Positions 55,804-64,000 of a DNA stretch of 64,000 nt are shown here, one piece after another. A program made the position numbers and the translations under genes. The number at the start of each line of letters is the position of its first letter. Position 1 is the stretch's first letter. Origin of the DNA: Janthinobacterium sp. 64 (GTDB lineage Bacteria; Pseudomonadota; Gammaproteobacteria; Burkholderiales; Burkholderiaceae_D); the NCBI RefSeq assembly GCF_002813325.1, contig NZ_PHUG01000001.1, forward strand, positions 3,162,001-3,226,000. The letters are read 5' to 3'. The notes under the pieces were generated by a model. The model was not told where the DNA came from. It saw only the letters and a list, made by a program, of their open reading frames with translations, and ran no database searches.

Positions 55804-56853
55804 CTACTTTCTTCCGAAATACCAGCTATATGTCTTATTAATCGAGTGTTCCAATGAGCAGGTTTGCGCAACACCAAGTTTTCTTTTCGTATTGGAAATA
55901 TCAGGATATAAATCGTCGGAAGCTTGCTTCGTCGCAACGGGTTTTCCGATCACGCTTTTGGCTATCGGCGACATCAGGCCAGAAACCAGCTTGGCCAACT
56001 CGACATGTGCTATCGGTTGATCGCTGCCGAGATTATATATCTGCCCATCACCGCCATTTACAAGCGCGACCAGTGTCCACCAAGCTGCATCGCTGCCATA
56101 CAAGTAGCTACGCCGGGCTGAACCATCACCGAGGATGCGGATGTCGGTGCCGCGTATGGCATCGAGCATAAAATTGTTGATCGCCCAAGGACGATCTAGT
56201 TCCTGGTATGGCCCGACAAAGGTAAAGGGACGTAGGGTGCTGACAGGCATGCGGAACTGGCTACGATATACGGAGCAAAGGCTTTCTGCAGCACGTTTGG
56301 CTTCACGATATACGGTATGCAGCTCACCAGCCTGCATGGGAAAACAGTCCGATTCCGCTAGAGCGCCAGCGCGATTTGGAGTACCGTTTACCAAGCAGGA
56401 GCTGACGTTGATCAGACGCTTCAGGCCTGATAACTTGGATGCCGCCTCTAAGGCATGGTCCATGCCATAGATAATAGTTTGGTGCACACGTAAAGGATCC
56501 GAGGCATGCACCCTGTTATCCGGGATACCGGCGGCATGCACCACATAATTGGTCCTGGCATCGAATAAAAAGGGAGAGCGCACATCTTGGGAAATCGTGT
56601 GAATATCGTTTCTCAGCGCCAGGTGAGGATATTTTTTTGTCCAGTCAGCGACGTTGCGGGCGTATAGATCTAAGGTAATTTCCAAGCCATACTCATCATT
56701 CAACGCAGCAACCGTTTCTGCGATCCAGGAGCCCAGAAAGCCGGTCCCACCGGTAATCGCAATATGCTGGTTTTTTAGTTGGTCACGCAAATCACCGCGC
56801 ACGGATGCCGCTAAAAGACAATCACCGCGCAACTCTTGAAATTGTTCATTCAT
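55804..56853 (-). CDS. NAD-dependent sugar epimerase/dehydratase (SDR)
   Basis: A 349-residue extended SDR. The Rossmann loop ITGGTGFLGSWIAETVA (about residues 33-49), VVHAAGIPDNRVHASDP, VSSCLVNG and the active-site YREAKRAAE (Tyr-x-x-x-Lys) are present. NLGSDQPIAHVELA resembles sugar-nucleotide enzymes. A 4-bp overlap links it to the DmpG-like aldolase gene, so it is likely part of the same CDP-sugar pathway. It could reduce or epimerise an intermediate; the exact step is unknown. Confidence 0.85.
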   Translation of the reverse strand: MNEQFQELRGDCLLAASVRGDLRDQLKNQHIAITGGTGFLGSWIAETVAALNDEYGLEITLDLYARNVADWTKKYPHLALRNDIHTISQDVRSPFLFDARTNYVVHAAGIPDNRVHASDPLRVHQTIIYGMDHALEAASKLSGLKRLINVSSCLVNGTPNRAGALAESDCFPMQAGELHTVYREAKRAAESLCSVYRSQFRMPVSTLRPFTFVGPYQELDRPWAINNFMLDAIRGTDIRILGDGSARRSYLYGSDAAWWTLVALVNGGDGQIYNLGSDQPIAHVELAKLVSGLMSPIAKSVIGKPVATKQASDDLYPDISNTKRKLGVAQTCSLEHSINKTYSWYFGRK

Positions 56854-57872
56854 TGTCCCACCGCTTTCTTTTGAGTCGCCAGTTCTTGCGCCACTTCAAA
56901 AATCAGGCTTTCCTGTCCAGCCACGGCATTGCGCTTGCCCAGCGCAAAGAAGATATCGCGCGGATCGACACCGTATTCCTTGGCGGCCCGGTCAACCGGT
57001 TTGGCGAAGCCAGAAAACACACCAGCCAAGCCGCTGACGATACTTAGCGAAGAAATCGTCGGAATCACTTTAATGAATTCATCGGCCGCCAGACCGGCCG
57101 CATCGAGGATCTTGTACAGGTCGATACCGGTCGCAATGCCAAGGCGCTGGAATACCGCGATCAAGACTTCCAATTGGGCATTACCGGCGCCGGCGCCAAA
57201 GCCATAAATACTAGCGTCAATCATCGAGGCACCAGCATTGACTGCCGTCACCGAATTAATCACGCCCATACCCAGATTGTTATGGGCATGGAAGCCAACC
57301 GGGATGGATAGCGCATCGACCAGGCGCGAAATACGCTCGGTCACGTCGGATGGAAAATATGCTCCCGCCGAGTCCATGATAATCAAGCCTTCTGCTCCAT
57401 ATGATTCCATTTTCTTGGCTTCTTCCACCAGTACTTCAGGCGTGGCCATATGACTCATCATCAGTACGCCGAATACTTGCTTGCCGGCTTGGCGAACGTA
57501 GCCGATATGACGGTCGGTGGTGTCGGCTTCGGTGCAGTGCGAGGCGATGCGGAACACGTCAACACCAGCATCGATGGCCTTTACCAAATCTTTCTTGATA
57601 GTACAAAAACCTGGAATCGAATGGATGCCCAGCTTCGAGTCCTTCAGGTTTTCACGCGCCACCGTCAGCATGTCGATGTCACTCAATTTGGCTTCGCCAA
57701 TCAGCATCGACGATGCACCAAGACCGTTGCCATGACCGACTTCAACGATAGGGACACCGGCGGCTTCAGCGGCACGGCAGTAATTGGCGACATTCTCTGC
57801 CGTCAGTTGGTGACGTACTGCGTGATTACCGTCACGCAAGGTCGGGTCAGTGATGAGAACTTTCTTAGTCAT
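56850..57872 (-). CDS. 4-hydroxy-2-oxovalerate aldolase-like protein (DmpG/MhpE)
   Basis: A 340-residue metal-dependent class II aldolase. Seen: LITDPTLRDGNHAVRHQL (about residues 6-23, with the metal-binding Asp and base region), HCTEADTTDRHIGYV, and VGFHAHNNLGMGVINS with metal-binding His residues. In catechol meta-cleavage pathways this enzyme splits 4-hydroxy-2-oxovalerate to pyruvate and acetaldehyde. No ring-cleavage genes are nearby. Here it overlaps a sugar epimerase gene and its partner dehydrogenase gene inside a polysaccharide locus, so a role on a sugar-derived substrate is inferred. Confidence 0.9.
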   Translation of the reverse strand: MTKKVLITDPTLRDGNHAVRHQLTAENVANYCRAAEAAGVPIVEVGHGNGLGASSMLIGEAKLSDIDMLTVARENLKDSKLGIHSIPGFCTIKKDLVKAIDAGVDVFRIASHCTEADTTDRHIGYVRQAGKQVFGVLMMSHMATPEVLVEEAKKMESYGAEGLIIMDSAGAYFPSDVTERISRLVDALSIPVGFHAHNNLGMGVINSVTAVNAGASMIDASIYGFGAGAGNAQLEVLIAVFQRLGIATGIDLYKILDAAGLAADEFIKVIPTISSLSIVSGLAGVFSGFAKPVDRAAKEYGVDPRDIFFALGKRNAVAGQESLIFEVAQELATQKKAVGQ

Positions 57873-58767
57873 TATTTTGCTCCTTGCGCAATGAAATTTC
57901 GGCTACCTGTTCCGCAATGGCAATGGCAGCACAATTAATGATATCCAGATTTCCGGCGTACGGCGGCAGATAATCGCCGGCTCCCACCACCTTGATGGTA
58001 ACAATGACGCGGTTACCATCAACGGTCGGATTGACGATCATTTTATAGCCGGGTACATAGGCATTGATTTTCTTGACCATCGCTTCGACCGAAATGCGGA
58101 TTTTTTCGATATTTGGATTTTCGATCTGCGCATAAATCGTGGTTTGCATGTCGATCGGCGGACGCGCGGGGTTCAGGATCAAGATCGCCTTGCAGCGGGT
58201 AGCGCCCGAAAACTTTTGCAGCGCCTGCTCGGTCGCATCGATATATTCATCAAGATTATGGCGTGTGGCAGGTCCGGCGCTGCGCGAAGAAATACTGGAG
58301 GCAACTTCGATGTAAGCGATGTTCGGATGTACCTGGGCAATCGCGTTAGCGATAGGAATCGACGCCTGGCCGCCACAAGTGATCATGTTGATATTGCGTG
58401 CGCCACTGTCGAGGGTTTCTTTGGCATTGATGGCAGGGATACACAAGGCGCCAAGCTTTGCCGGAGTCATGTCGATAACCGTCTTTCCAAGCTTCTCGAG
58501 AATTGCCCAATGCTCGTGGTGCGCGTGCGCGGAAGTGGCGTCGAACACGATGTCGCAAATGTCCGGGTTTTGCACGATCGCATCGATACCGCGGTCAGAA
58601 ATATGCACGCCAAGCTCGTTGGCTTTTTGCATGCCTGCCGAGTTGAAGTTACGGCCGGCAAACAAGGTACATTCGAGCCACTCGGAGCGCATGATCTTGA
58701 CCATCAGGTCGGTGCCAATATTGCCGGTGCCGATAATACCGACCTTCACTTTGCTTTTCTGTGTCAT
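57865..58767 (-). CDS. Acetaldehyde dehydrogenase (acylating)-like protein (DmpF/MhpF)
   Basis: A 300-residue enzyme with KVGIIGTGNIGTDLMVKIM (NAD-binding, about residues 8-26) and NMITCGGQASIPIANAI with the catalytic Cys131. Family members oxidise acetaldehyde to acetyl-CoA and form a channel complex with the DmpG aldolase. The two genes overlap by 8 bp, as expected for a complex. The presence of both partners suggests that acetaldehyde is either made or consumed during synthesis of the sugar side chain. Confidence 0.92.
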   Translation of the reverse strand: MTQKSKVKVGIIGTGNIGTDLMVKIMRSEWLECTLFAGRNFNSAGMQKANELGVHISDRGIDAIVQNPDICDIVFDATSAHAHHEHWAILEKLGKTVIDMTPAKLGALCIPAINAKETLDSGARNINMITCGGQASIPIANAIAQVHPNIAYIEVASSISSRSAGPATRHNLDEYIDATEQALQKFSGATRCKAILILNPARPPIDMQTTIYAQIENPNIEKIRISVEAMVKKINAYVPGYKMIVNPTVDGNRVIVTIKVVGAGDYLPPYAGNLDIINCAAIAIAEQVAEISLRKEQNND

Positions 58768-58844
58768 TTCTTTCCGTTCAATTTGATCATCATGATCTAT
58801 TTTTTAAATCGCAGGCCCTGTCCCTGTATGAGGGACGTTAGTCT

Positions 58845-59783
58845 CTAATGTGGATCTCGTCCGAGAATGCTGGCAGTTTCCTTCGTGATACAGTCGAGTG
58901 ACGAATACGCTGGCAGGTAACCCAACTCGGCGGCTTGCCGGTTCAACGAATAGTAGTACGGCTTGGCGCCTGTGGCATTCACCATGGCGGAGGCGGCGCC
59001 GACAAATTCGTATTGCAAACCAAATTGCCGTTTCATCGCTTCAAGCAGAGCTGGCTTGTCGACAGGGGCGCGAGTATAACAGTCGATCGGGCCGTTGCGC
59101 CGCGGGCCATCCAGGATGCAGTTCACCAGTTGGTGAAAATCTTCCGGGTGCATGAAGTCGCGCACCATGTAGTCAGGAGATGTCTGCAGCACGGTATTCT
59201 CTCGGATCGCACGGACGATGTCCGTGATGAAAAATCGTGCCTCCATGTCCTGCGTGCGGCTGAAGCAGTTGAATACGCGGATATCGGTGATAGCCAGCTC
59301 CGGCTGGGCGCGGTGGCGGCATTCGGCATGCAGCTTGGCGACCGAGTAATACTCTTGCGGCGTCAGCGCGTTGATCGATATGACCGCCTGGGTCGCGGGC
59401 CCAGCCGGCTCCAGAAAGGTGCTGCCATAGGCCGCGCCGCTGGACAGGAAGATATAGCGTCGCTGCGGATGTTGTGCCAGGCCCGCCATCACCATATCGT
59501 CGTACTGCTGAGTAATGCTGAAGATCGATGCCCCCATCTTGGCGGCGCGCTGCGGATCGCCAACGCCGACGAAGTTGATCACGGCGTCATGCTCGTGCTG
59601 GCCATACGCCTCATAGAGATACAGCGCGCAGCGCTCGGCCAGGCCGAGCTGATCCAACCACCGTTGGGCCGGAGCCAGGTTACGCACATATAATTGCAAG
59701 CAAGTATCCTCCTGCCGACTCATCAAGCGTATCAGGTCTTTGGCAATCTGGCTGCTGGCACCAAGGATGGCTACGTACTTCAT
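58845..59783 (-). CDS. NAD(P)-dependent sugar reductase/epimerase (SDR), YerF candidate
   Basis: A 312-residue SDR. VAILGASSQIAKDLIRLM (dinucleotide loop), NFVGVGDPQRAAKM, FLSSGAAYGSTF and the active-site EYYSVAKLHAE (Tyr-x-x-x-Lys) are present. MKYVAILGA at 59783 overlaps the thiamine-enzyme gene stop by 4 bp (ATGA). In yersiniose synthesis a reductase (YerF) acts just after the thiamine enzyme YerE; the position here matches, so it is a good candidate for reducing a side-chain ketone. Confidence 0.83.
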   Translation of the reverse strand: MKYVAILGASSQIAKDLIRLMSRQEDTCLQLYVRNLAPAQRWLDQLGLAERCALYLYEAYGQHEHDAVINFVGVGDPQRAAKMGASIFSITQQYDDMVMAGLAQHPQRRYIFLSSGAAYGSTFLEPAGPATQAVISINALTPQEYYSVAKLHAECRHRAQPELAITDIRVFNCFSRTQDMEARFFITDIVRAIRENTVLQTSPDYMVRDFMHPEDFHQLVNCILDGPRRNGPIDCYTRAPVDKPALLEAMKRQFGLQYEFVGAASAMVNATGAKPYYYSLNRQAAELGYLPAYSSLDCITKETASILGRDPH

Positions 59784-61576
59784 AGAGCGGCTGCCTGTTC
59801 CATTTCCCGTGCCTGGATTTCGGCCGGCAGGTGGGGAAACATGCTGTCGATGCTGCTCGAACGCATGCGTCCGTCCGGCAGCCTGACCGACACCACGGCC
59901 GGGATGATTTTCTGGTCGCGCGGAGCGACGATCTCGCACAGTACCGGACCGTCCATCGCCATCACCTGTAACAGCGTGGCCGCCAGGTCTTCCTCGCGGT
60001 CGCAGCGCACGAACGGCAGCGCATAGCTGGCCGCCATCGATTCCATACTCGGTATAAATACACCACTGCGGCTGTCAGCGCCGACATAGTGGGCGCCGAG
60101 AAAATCGCGCTGGGTATTGCGCATCGATACATAGCCGTCGTTATTGATGACGAACAGTTTCACGTTCAGCCCGAAATGGCTCATCGTCGACAGTTCGTGT
60201 ACGTTGGTCATCAGGGAGCCATCGCCGGTGACGCAAACGGTCGGACCGGCGGCGCCCGTGGTGGCGGCGCCATTGGCCACCGGCAATGCGAAGCCCATGG
60301 CACCCATCGAGCCGGAAGAGATGAAGCGCTGGCCATTTTTGACGCGCAAGGCCTGGCCCATCACATAGAATGCCGAGCCCGCATCGGCAACTACGCAAGC
60401 ATCGTCGGCCAGCATGCAGCTCAGTTCTTCGGCGAAATAGTAGAAATTGACGGCATCATTGTGCACATGCGCTTCAGCGCTGACCGGGTAGCGTTCTTTC
60501 CATGACTGGGTACAAGCACGCCATGCACTCCAGTCGGGCGCAGTCGTGCCGGCCGAAGCGGCCAGCAAGGCGTCAATGAATTCCAGGCTGCCCGCCTGGA
60601 TTGCGTGACTGACGCCAACTTGCCCACGGGCGATCACGGCCGCGTCGAGTTCGACCTGGATCTTGACGGCGGACGGTGCAAACAGCTCGCTTTCCCAGCC
60701 GGTGGTCTGGCCATGCAGACTGCAGCCTATACTGAGGATGACATCAGCGCTCTGCACTGCGAAATTGCCGGCGCGATCGCCTTTCGGTCCCGGATGGCCG
60801 ACAAACAGGGGGTGGTCGAAATACATCACATCTTTGCCCAGCTGGCTAGTGGCGACAGGAATGCCGAGTTGACCAGCCAATTGTTGCAATTGTGATACGG
60901 CATTGGCACAGCGCACGCCGTAGCCGGCTAGAATCAACGGCCGGCGCGCCCCCTGCAGCAAGGCTAACACTTCCGCCACGTTGGCATTTGATGGCGCCAG
61001 AGCCAAGGGCTCAGGCACATAACCTGGCAATTCGTCAGGTTCAATCAACGCACCCTGCACGTCCAGCGGCAAGTCCAGCAAAACAGGTCCAGGACGGCCC
61101 GATTGCGCCAGGTACAGCGCTTTTTCCAAGTGGTAGCGGATGGTCAAAGGATCCATGACAATCTGTGCGTACTTGGTCACCGAGGCAACGATAGGGACAA
61201 TATCGACTTCAAACGTGCCGAACTGGCGCAGGCCGGCGATGCCGGAACCCTGGATGGTCTGGGTGCTTTTGCTTTGGCCGGTCAGGAACAGCAGCGGGGT
61301 GCTATCCTGCCACGCGCCAGCCAGACCTGTCAGAATATTTGTCGCGCCAGGGCCGCTGGTCGCATAGCACACGCCCAGTTCGCCGCTTCGGCGCGCGTAG
61401 CCGTCGGCCGCCATCGCGCTGGCTTGCTCGTGGTGATGGTGGATATAGCCGAGGCCGCCTTCGCGACCGAGAGTATCGACCAGGTGCATCATCATGCCAC
61501 CATTGAGCAGGAAAACGTGTTTGACGCCTTGCTCCAGCAGGCGCGAGGCAATATAGTCAGCTACTCGAATTTTCAT
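59780..61576 (-). CDS. Thiamine-diphosphate-dependent enzyme, acetolactate synthase-like (YerE candidate)
   Basis: A 598-residue ThDP enzyme. The catalytic Glu50 lies in HHHHEQASAMAADGYAR. The cofactor-binding motif GDGSLMTNVHEL...INNDGY (about residues 455-490) is complete, and the central domain resembles the FAD/nucleotide-binding part of acetolactate synthases. Housekeeping acetolactate synthases normally sit with a small subunit; none is here. In the CDP-sugar context (RfbG, RfbH) it resembles YerE, which attaches a two-carbon acetyl unit from pyruvate to C4 of CDP-3,6-dideoxy-4-ketohexose. It overlaps the aldolase gene upstream by 4 bp. Confidence 0.88.
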   Translation of the reverse strand: MKIRVADYIASRLLEQGVKHVFLLNGGMMMHLVDTLGREGGLGYIHHHHEQASAMAADGYARRSGELGVCYATSGPGATNILTGLAGAWQDSTPLLFLTGQSKSTQTIQGSGIAGLRQFGTFEVDIVPIVASVTKYAQIVMDPLTIRYHLEKALYLAQSGRPGPVLLDLPLDVQGALIEPDELPGYVPEPLALAPSNANVAEVLALLQGARRPLILAGYGVRCANAVSQLQQLAGQLGIPVATSQLGKDVMYFDHPLFVGHPGPKGDRAGNFAVQSADVILSIGCSLHGQTTGWESELFAPSAVKIQVELDAAVIARGQVGVSHAIQAGSLEFIDALLAASAGTTAPDWSAWRACTQSWKERYPVSAEAHVHNDAVNFYYFAEELSCMLADDACVVADAGSAFYVMGQALRVKNGQRFISSGSMGAMGFALPVANGAATTGAAGPTVCVTGDGSLMTNVHELSTMSHFGLNVKLFVINNDGYVSMRNTQRDFLGAHYVGADSRSGVFIPSMESMAASYALPFVRCDREEDLAATLLQVMAMDGPVLCEIVAPRDQKIIPAVVSVRLPDGRMRSSSIDSMFPHLPAEIQAREMEQAAAL

Positions 61577-62415
61577 TTCGGGTCCATCATGTCGGGAGTA
61601 TTGTTAAGCGCCAGGAATATACTGTGTTCCTGGTCAAAAGAAGTAACCGCACGCACCACGGCATCGCGGATGATCGAGGTATCAACCGCGTAGACCAGGA
61701 AGTTCGCGCCCAGCGCCAAAGCGGCGGCAATGTCTTGCTGGCTGCGCACCATCATGCCAGCGGCCTTGCCTGCGGCGCGGATACGCTGGATCGAGCTGTC
61801 GACTATGGCGGTAACGCGCGGATGGCGCGTATTGCCATCACAGCCAAGCGCCACCGCCAAGTCGTAAATGCCCATGTAGACCACGTCCAGTCCTGGCGTG
61901 GCGCAGATGGCATCGATATCGGCCAGCGCGCTTTCGCTTTCGATAATGACGCAAGTCAGTGAGAAATCATTACTCAACTTCCCAGAGCAGTTGTCCGGCG
62001 GATTCGCATACTGCGCCGCGCGGGTAAACGGATTGTAGCCGCGCGTGCCGCGCGGCGCATACTTGGCCATTCTGACGACGGTCTCGGCTTCGCCTGCATT
62101 GTTGACCTGCGGCGCGACAATGCCATGTGCGCCCAAGTCCAGCGCCCATTGCGCGGCCGACGGATTAACACCAGGTATGCGAACCAGTGGCACACCACCG
62201 GCCGCCTCGACCGCGCGGATGCAACCATCGAGACCGCTCACATCAAAAATCCCGTGCTCCATATCGAGGATGGCGAAGTCCATGCCACCAAGGGCAAAGA
62301 TTTCCACCACCACCGGCGATGGTATGATGGACCACACACCTAGCACCGCCTGACCGGCAGCCAGCTTGGCTTTAAGCACATTGACGGCGGCGGATGGCTT
62401 TGCGGGTGTAGACAT
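61573..62415 (-). CDS. HpcH/HpaI-family aldolase
   Basis: A 280-residue class II pyruvate aldolase. GGMDFAILDMEHGIFD (about residues 43-58) and the metal-binding Glu in VIIESESALADIDAI, with PGLDVVYMGIYDLAVALG, match the HpaI/citrate-lyase-beta fold. These enzymes cleave or form bonds between pyruvate and aldehydes. It lies 12 bp after rfbH and overlaps the thiamine-enzyme gene. It could supply pyruvate to that enzyme or extend a sugar chain directly. Confidence 0.9.
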   Translation of the reverse strand: MSTPAKPSAAVNVLKAKLAAGQAVLGVWSIIPSPVVVEIFALGGMDFAILDMEHGIFDVSGLDGCIRAVEAAGGVPLVRIPGVNPSAAQWALDLGAHGIVAPQVNNAGEAETVVRMAKYAPRGTRGYNPFTRAAQYANPPDNCSGKLSNDFSLTCVIIESESALADIDAICATPGLDVVYMGIYDLAVALGCDGNTRHPRVTAIVDSSIQRIRAAGKAAGMMVRSQQDIAAALALGANFLVYAVDTSIIRDAVVRAVTSFDQEHSIFLALNNTPDMMDPK

Positions 62416-62427
62416 GGAGATACTTTC

Positions 62428-63753
62428 TTAGAAGTTAACGCCAAAAAACTCTTCGATCTTGCTGATCGAGAAGTCCATCATTTCCTTGGTCAAGCCGGGG
62501 AACACGCCAATCCACAGGGTATCGTGCATGATGCGGTCGGTGTTGGTCAGCTCGCCCGATACGCGGTAATTGCGACCGATCATGTATGGCTGGCGCGTCA
62601 AATTGCCAGCAAATAACAGACGCGTACCAATCTTGTTTTGATCGAGGAACGTCAGCAGGTTGACCCGGTCCACATTGGCCTCTGGGCGCAAGGTGATCGG
62701 GAAGCCGAACCAGGATGGATCCGAATTCGGTGTCGCCTCAGGCAAGATCAGGAACTCCTCGCAGCTTTTCAGGCCATCTTTCATATAAGCGAAGTTGTCT
62801 TTGCGTGCCTGTACAAAGCCAGCCGCGCGGTCCATCTGCGCCAAACCGCATGCCGCTTGCATGTCGGTGATCTTCAGGTTGTAGCCCAGGTGGCTGTAGG
62901 TGTACTTGTGGTCATAGCCTTCCGGCAGCGTACCCAGCTTGCAGCAGAAACGCTGACCGCAAGTATTGTCCTTGCCCGGTGCACAGTAGCAGTCGCGGCC
63001 CCAATCGCGGAACGATTCGGCAATCGCTTTCAGTTCCGGATTGTTGGTAAACACCGCGCCGCCCTCACCCATGGTGATGTGATGCGCAGGGTAGAAACTC
63101 ATGGTGCCGATATCGCCGAAGGTACCGCACATCTGGCCGTTATACGTGGCGCCCAAGGCGTCACAGCAATCCTCCACCAGCCACAGATTGTACTTTTTGC
63201 ACAGTGCGACGATGACTTCCAGGTTGAATGGATTGCCTAAGGTATGGGCCAGCATGATGGCCTTGGTCTTGTCGGTAATGGCCGCTTCGATTTTCGAAGC
63301 ATCGATATTGTAGGTTCCCAGTTCGACATCGACGAACACAGGTACCGCACCATATTGCAAAATCGGATTGACGGTGGTTGGGAAGCCGGCTGCCACACCG
63401 ATGACTTCGTCGCCAGGTTGAATCGCGCGCGCGCCCAGTTTTGGCGACGTCAGGGCGGAAAAAGCGACCAGGTTGGCGGACGAACCGGAATTCACCGTGA
63501 TCAGGAATTCGACGCCAATGAACTTGGCGAGGCGTTTTTCAAACTCATCATTAAAGCGACCCGTCGTCAACCATGCGTCCAGCGACGCTTCGACCATCAG
63601 ACCCATCTCAGGGGCGCCGACGACTTTGCCGGCCGGAGGAATCACGGTCACGCCAGGCTCGAATGGTTTCGGCACGCTGGCCAGCGCGCCATATTGGGCC
63701 ACCAGGGCGGCGATCTGGTCGCGGATTTGTTGTTGGGTCAGTTGTTCGCTCAT
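62428..63753 (-). CDS. rfbH: CDP-4-keto-6-deoxy-D-glucose 3-dehydrase (RfbH/DdhC)
   Basis: A 441-residue PMP-dependent, [2Fe-2S] enzyme that removes the C3 hydroxyl of CDP-4-keto-6-deoxyglucose. [16 protein letters not shown] and [14 protein letters not shown] are aminotransferase-fold blocks. In [15 protein letters not shown], His replaces the Lys of ordinary aminotransferases, the diagnostic change for this dehydrase. The cluster cysteines lie in [20 protein letters not shown]. All features for 3,6-dideoxyhexose synthesis are present. Confidence 0.95.
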   Translation of the reverse strand: MSEQLTQQQIRDQIAALVAQYGALASVPKPFEPGVTVIPPAGKVVGAPEMGLMVEASLDAWLTTGRFNDEFEKRLAKFIGVEFLITVNSGSSANLVAFSALTSPKLGARAIQPGDEVIGVAAGFPTTVNPILQYGAVPVFVDVELGTYNIDASKIEAAITDKTKAIMLAHTLGNPFNLEVIVALCKKYNLWLVEDCCDALGATYNGQMCGTFGDIGTMSFYPAHHITMGEGGAVFTNNPELKAIAESFRDWGRDCYCAPGKDNTCGQRFCCKLGTLPEGYDHKYTYSHLGYNLKITDMQAACGLAQMDRAAGFVQARKDNFAYMKDGLKSCEEFLILPEATPNSDPSWFGFPITLRPEANVDRVNLLTFLDQNKIGTRLLFAGNLTRQPYMIGRNYRVSGELTNTDRIMHDTLWIGVFPGLTKEMMDFSISKIEEFFGVNF

Positions 63754-63771
63754 GATACAGCCTTCAATTTG

Positions 63772-64000
63772 TTAGGTATTTTGATATGTCGTGATTTGTG
63801 CCTGGCTTAGCTCGCGCATATCCAGGCCCTGGTCGAAGGCCTTGTGCCATTCAACGATTTTGGTGATCGTCTGGCCGATATCCCAACGCGGATGCCAGCC
63901 CAGTTGGCCACGCGCCTTGGAGCAATCGAGTTTCAGATAAGTCGCCTCATGCGGATGGTTCTGTCCGTCGAGCGACCAGGACGCTCCGGCGCCCCACTCT
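63772..64000 (-). CDS. rfbG: CDP-glucose 4,6-dehydratase, C-terminal end (5' part outside window)
   Basis: The last about 76 codons: WGAGASWSLDGQNHPHEATY, then LKLDCSKARGQLGWHPRWD, WHKAFDQGLDMRELSQAQI and a TAA at 63772. This matches the conserved C-terminus of RfbG/DdhB, the enzyme that converts CDP-glucose to CDP-4-keto-6-deoxyglucose. It directly precedes rfbH, the usual order. Confidence 0.88.
   Translation of the reverse strand, partial: EWGAGASWSLDGQNHPHEATYLKLDCSKARGQLGWHPRWDIGQTITKIVEWHKAFDQGLDMRELSQAQITTYQNT

Overview
The window looks like the chromosome of a GC-rich betaproteobacterium of the family Oxalobacteraceae (Janthinobacterium/Massilia/Duganella type). This is inferred from protein character, the hemH-recN-nadK-grpE neighbourhood, the pcm-rhodanese-TolC neighbourhood and GGGGTCAGACCCC-type intergenic repeats. 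No database search was run.

Positions 1-30000 are mostly housekeeping backbone. In order: grpE (partial, textbook heat-shock promoter), hemH, recN and nadK (shared promoter under a near-consensus LexA box), a small hydrophilic protein, OsmC, GloA, a LysR regulator divergent from a YdcZ-like transporter, pcm-rhodanese-TolC, a TetR regulator, a MacAB-like efflux operon with a sigma-54-type promoter but a gutted ATPase gene, a head-GIN lipoprotein, a YkgJ-type cysteine-cluster protein, a DeoR regulator with an MFS transporter, uppP, recQ plus an overlapping unknown gene, a double-domain M16 peptidase, a HypT-like LysR regulator, gdhA, galE and trmB.

Positions 30065-35680 are a layered mobile-DNA hot spot on a tRNA-Gly(CCC) gene. 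The tRNA is split after nucleotide 39 by a group II intron of about 2.6 kb that encodes an RT/maturase/HNH protein. A second, intact tRNA-Gly(CCC) lies inside the intron just ahead of the maturase ribosome-binding hairpin. A third, 32-bp copy of the tRNA 3' end lies near 30.1 kb; it brackets a Fic-protein islet that was also hit by an IS3-family element with a 3-bp target duplication.

Positions 36000-64000 are a large surface-polysaccharide locus, probably Wzx/Wzy-dependent O-antigen or exopolysaccharide. It begins with dgkA, a deleted manC, a WbaP-type initiating transferase and rfbBACD (dTDP-L-rhamnose). Decayed insertion sequences follow. A long leftward set then holds two SGNH-esterase-like proteins flanking an acyltransferase, four glycosyltransferase or WbsX-type genes, an EpsG-type polymerase candidate, another glycosyltransferase and a Wzx flippase. 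It continues with a GC-richer block for an unusual CDP-sugar: the ends of RfbG and RfbH, a YerE-like thiamine-diphosphate enzyme, reductase/epimerases, an HpaI-type aldolase, and a DmpG/DmpF-like aldolase and acetaldehyde dehydrogenase pair. Together these suggest a branched or chain-extended 3,6-dideoxyhexose. The stretch 44.8-55.7 kb is conspicuously AT-rich compared with its flanks and was probably acquired horizontally.
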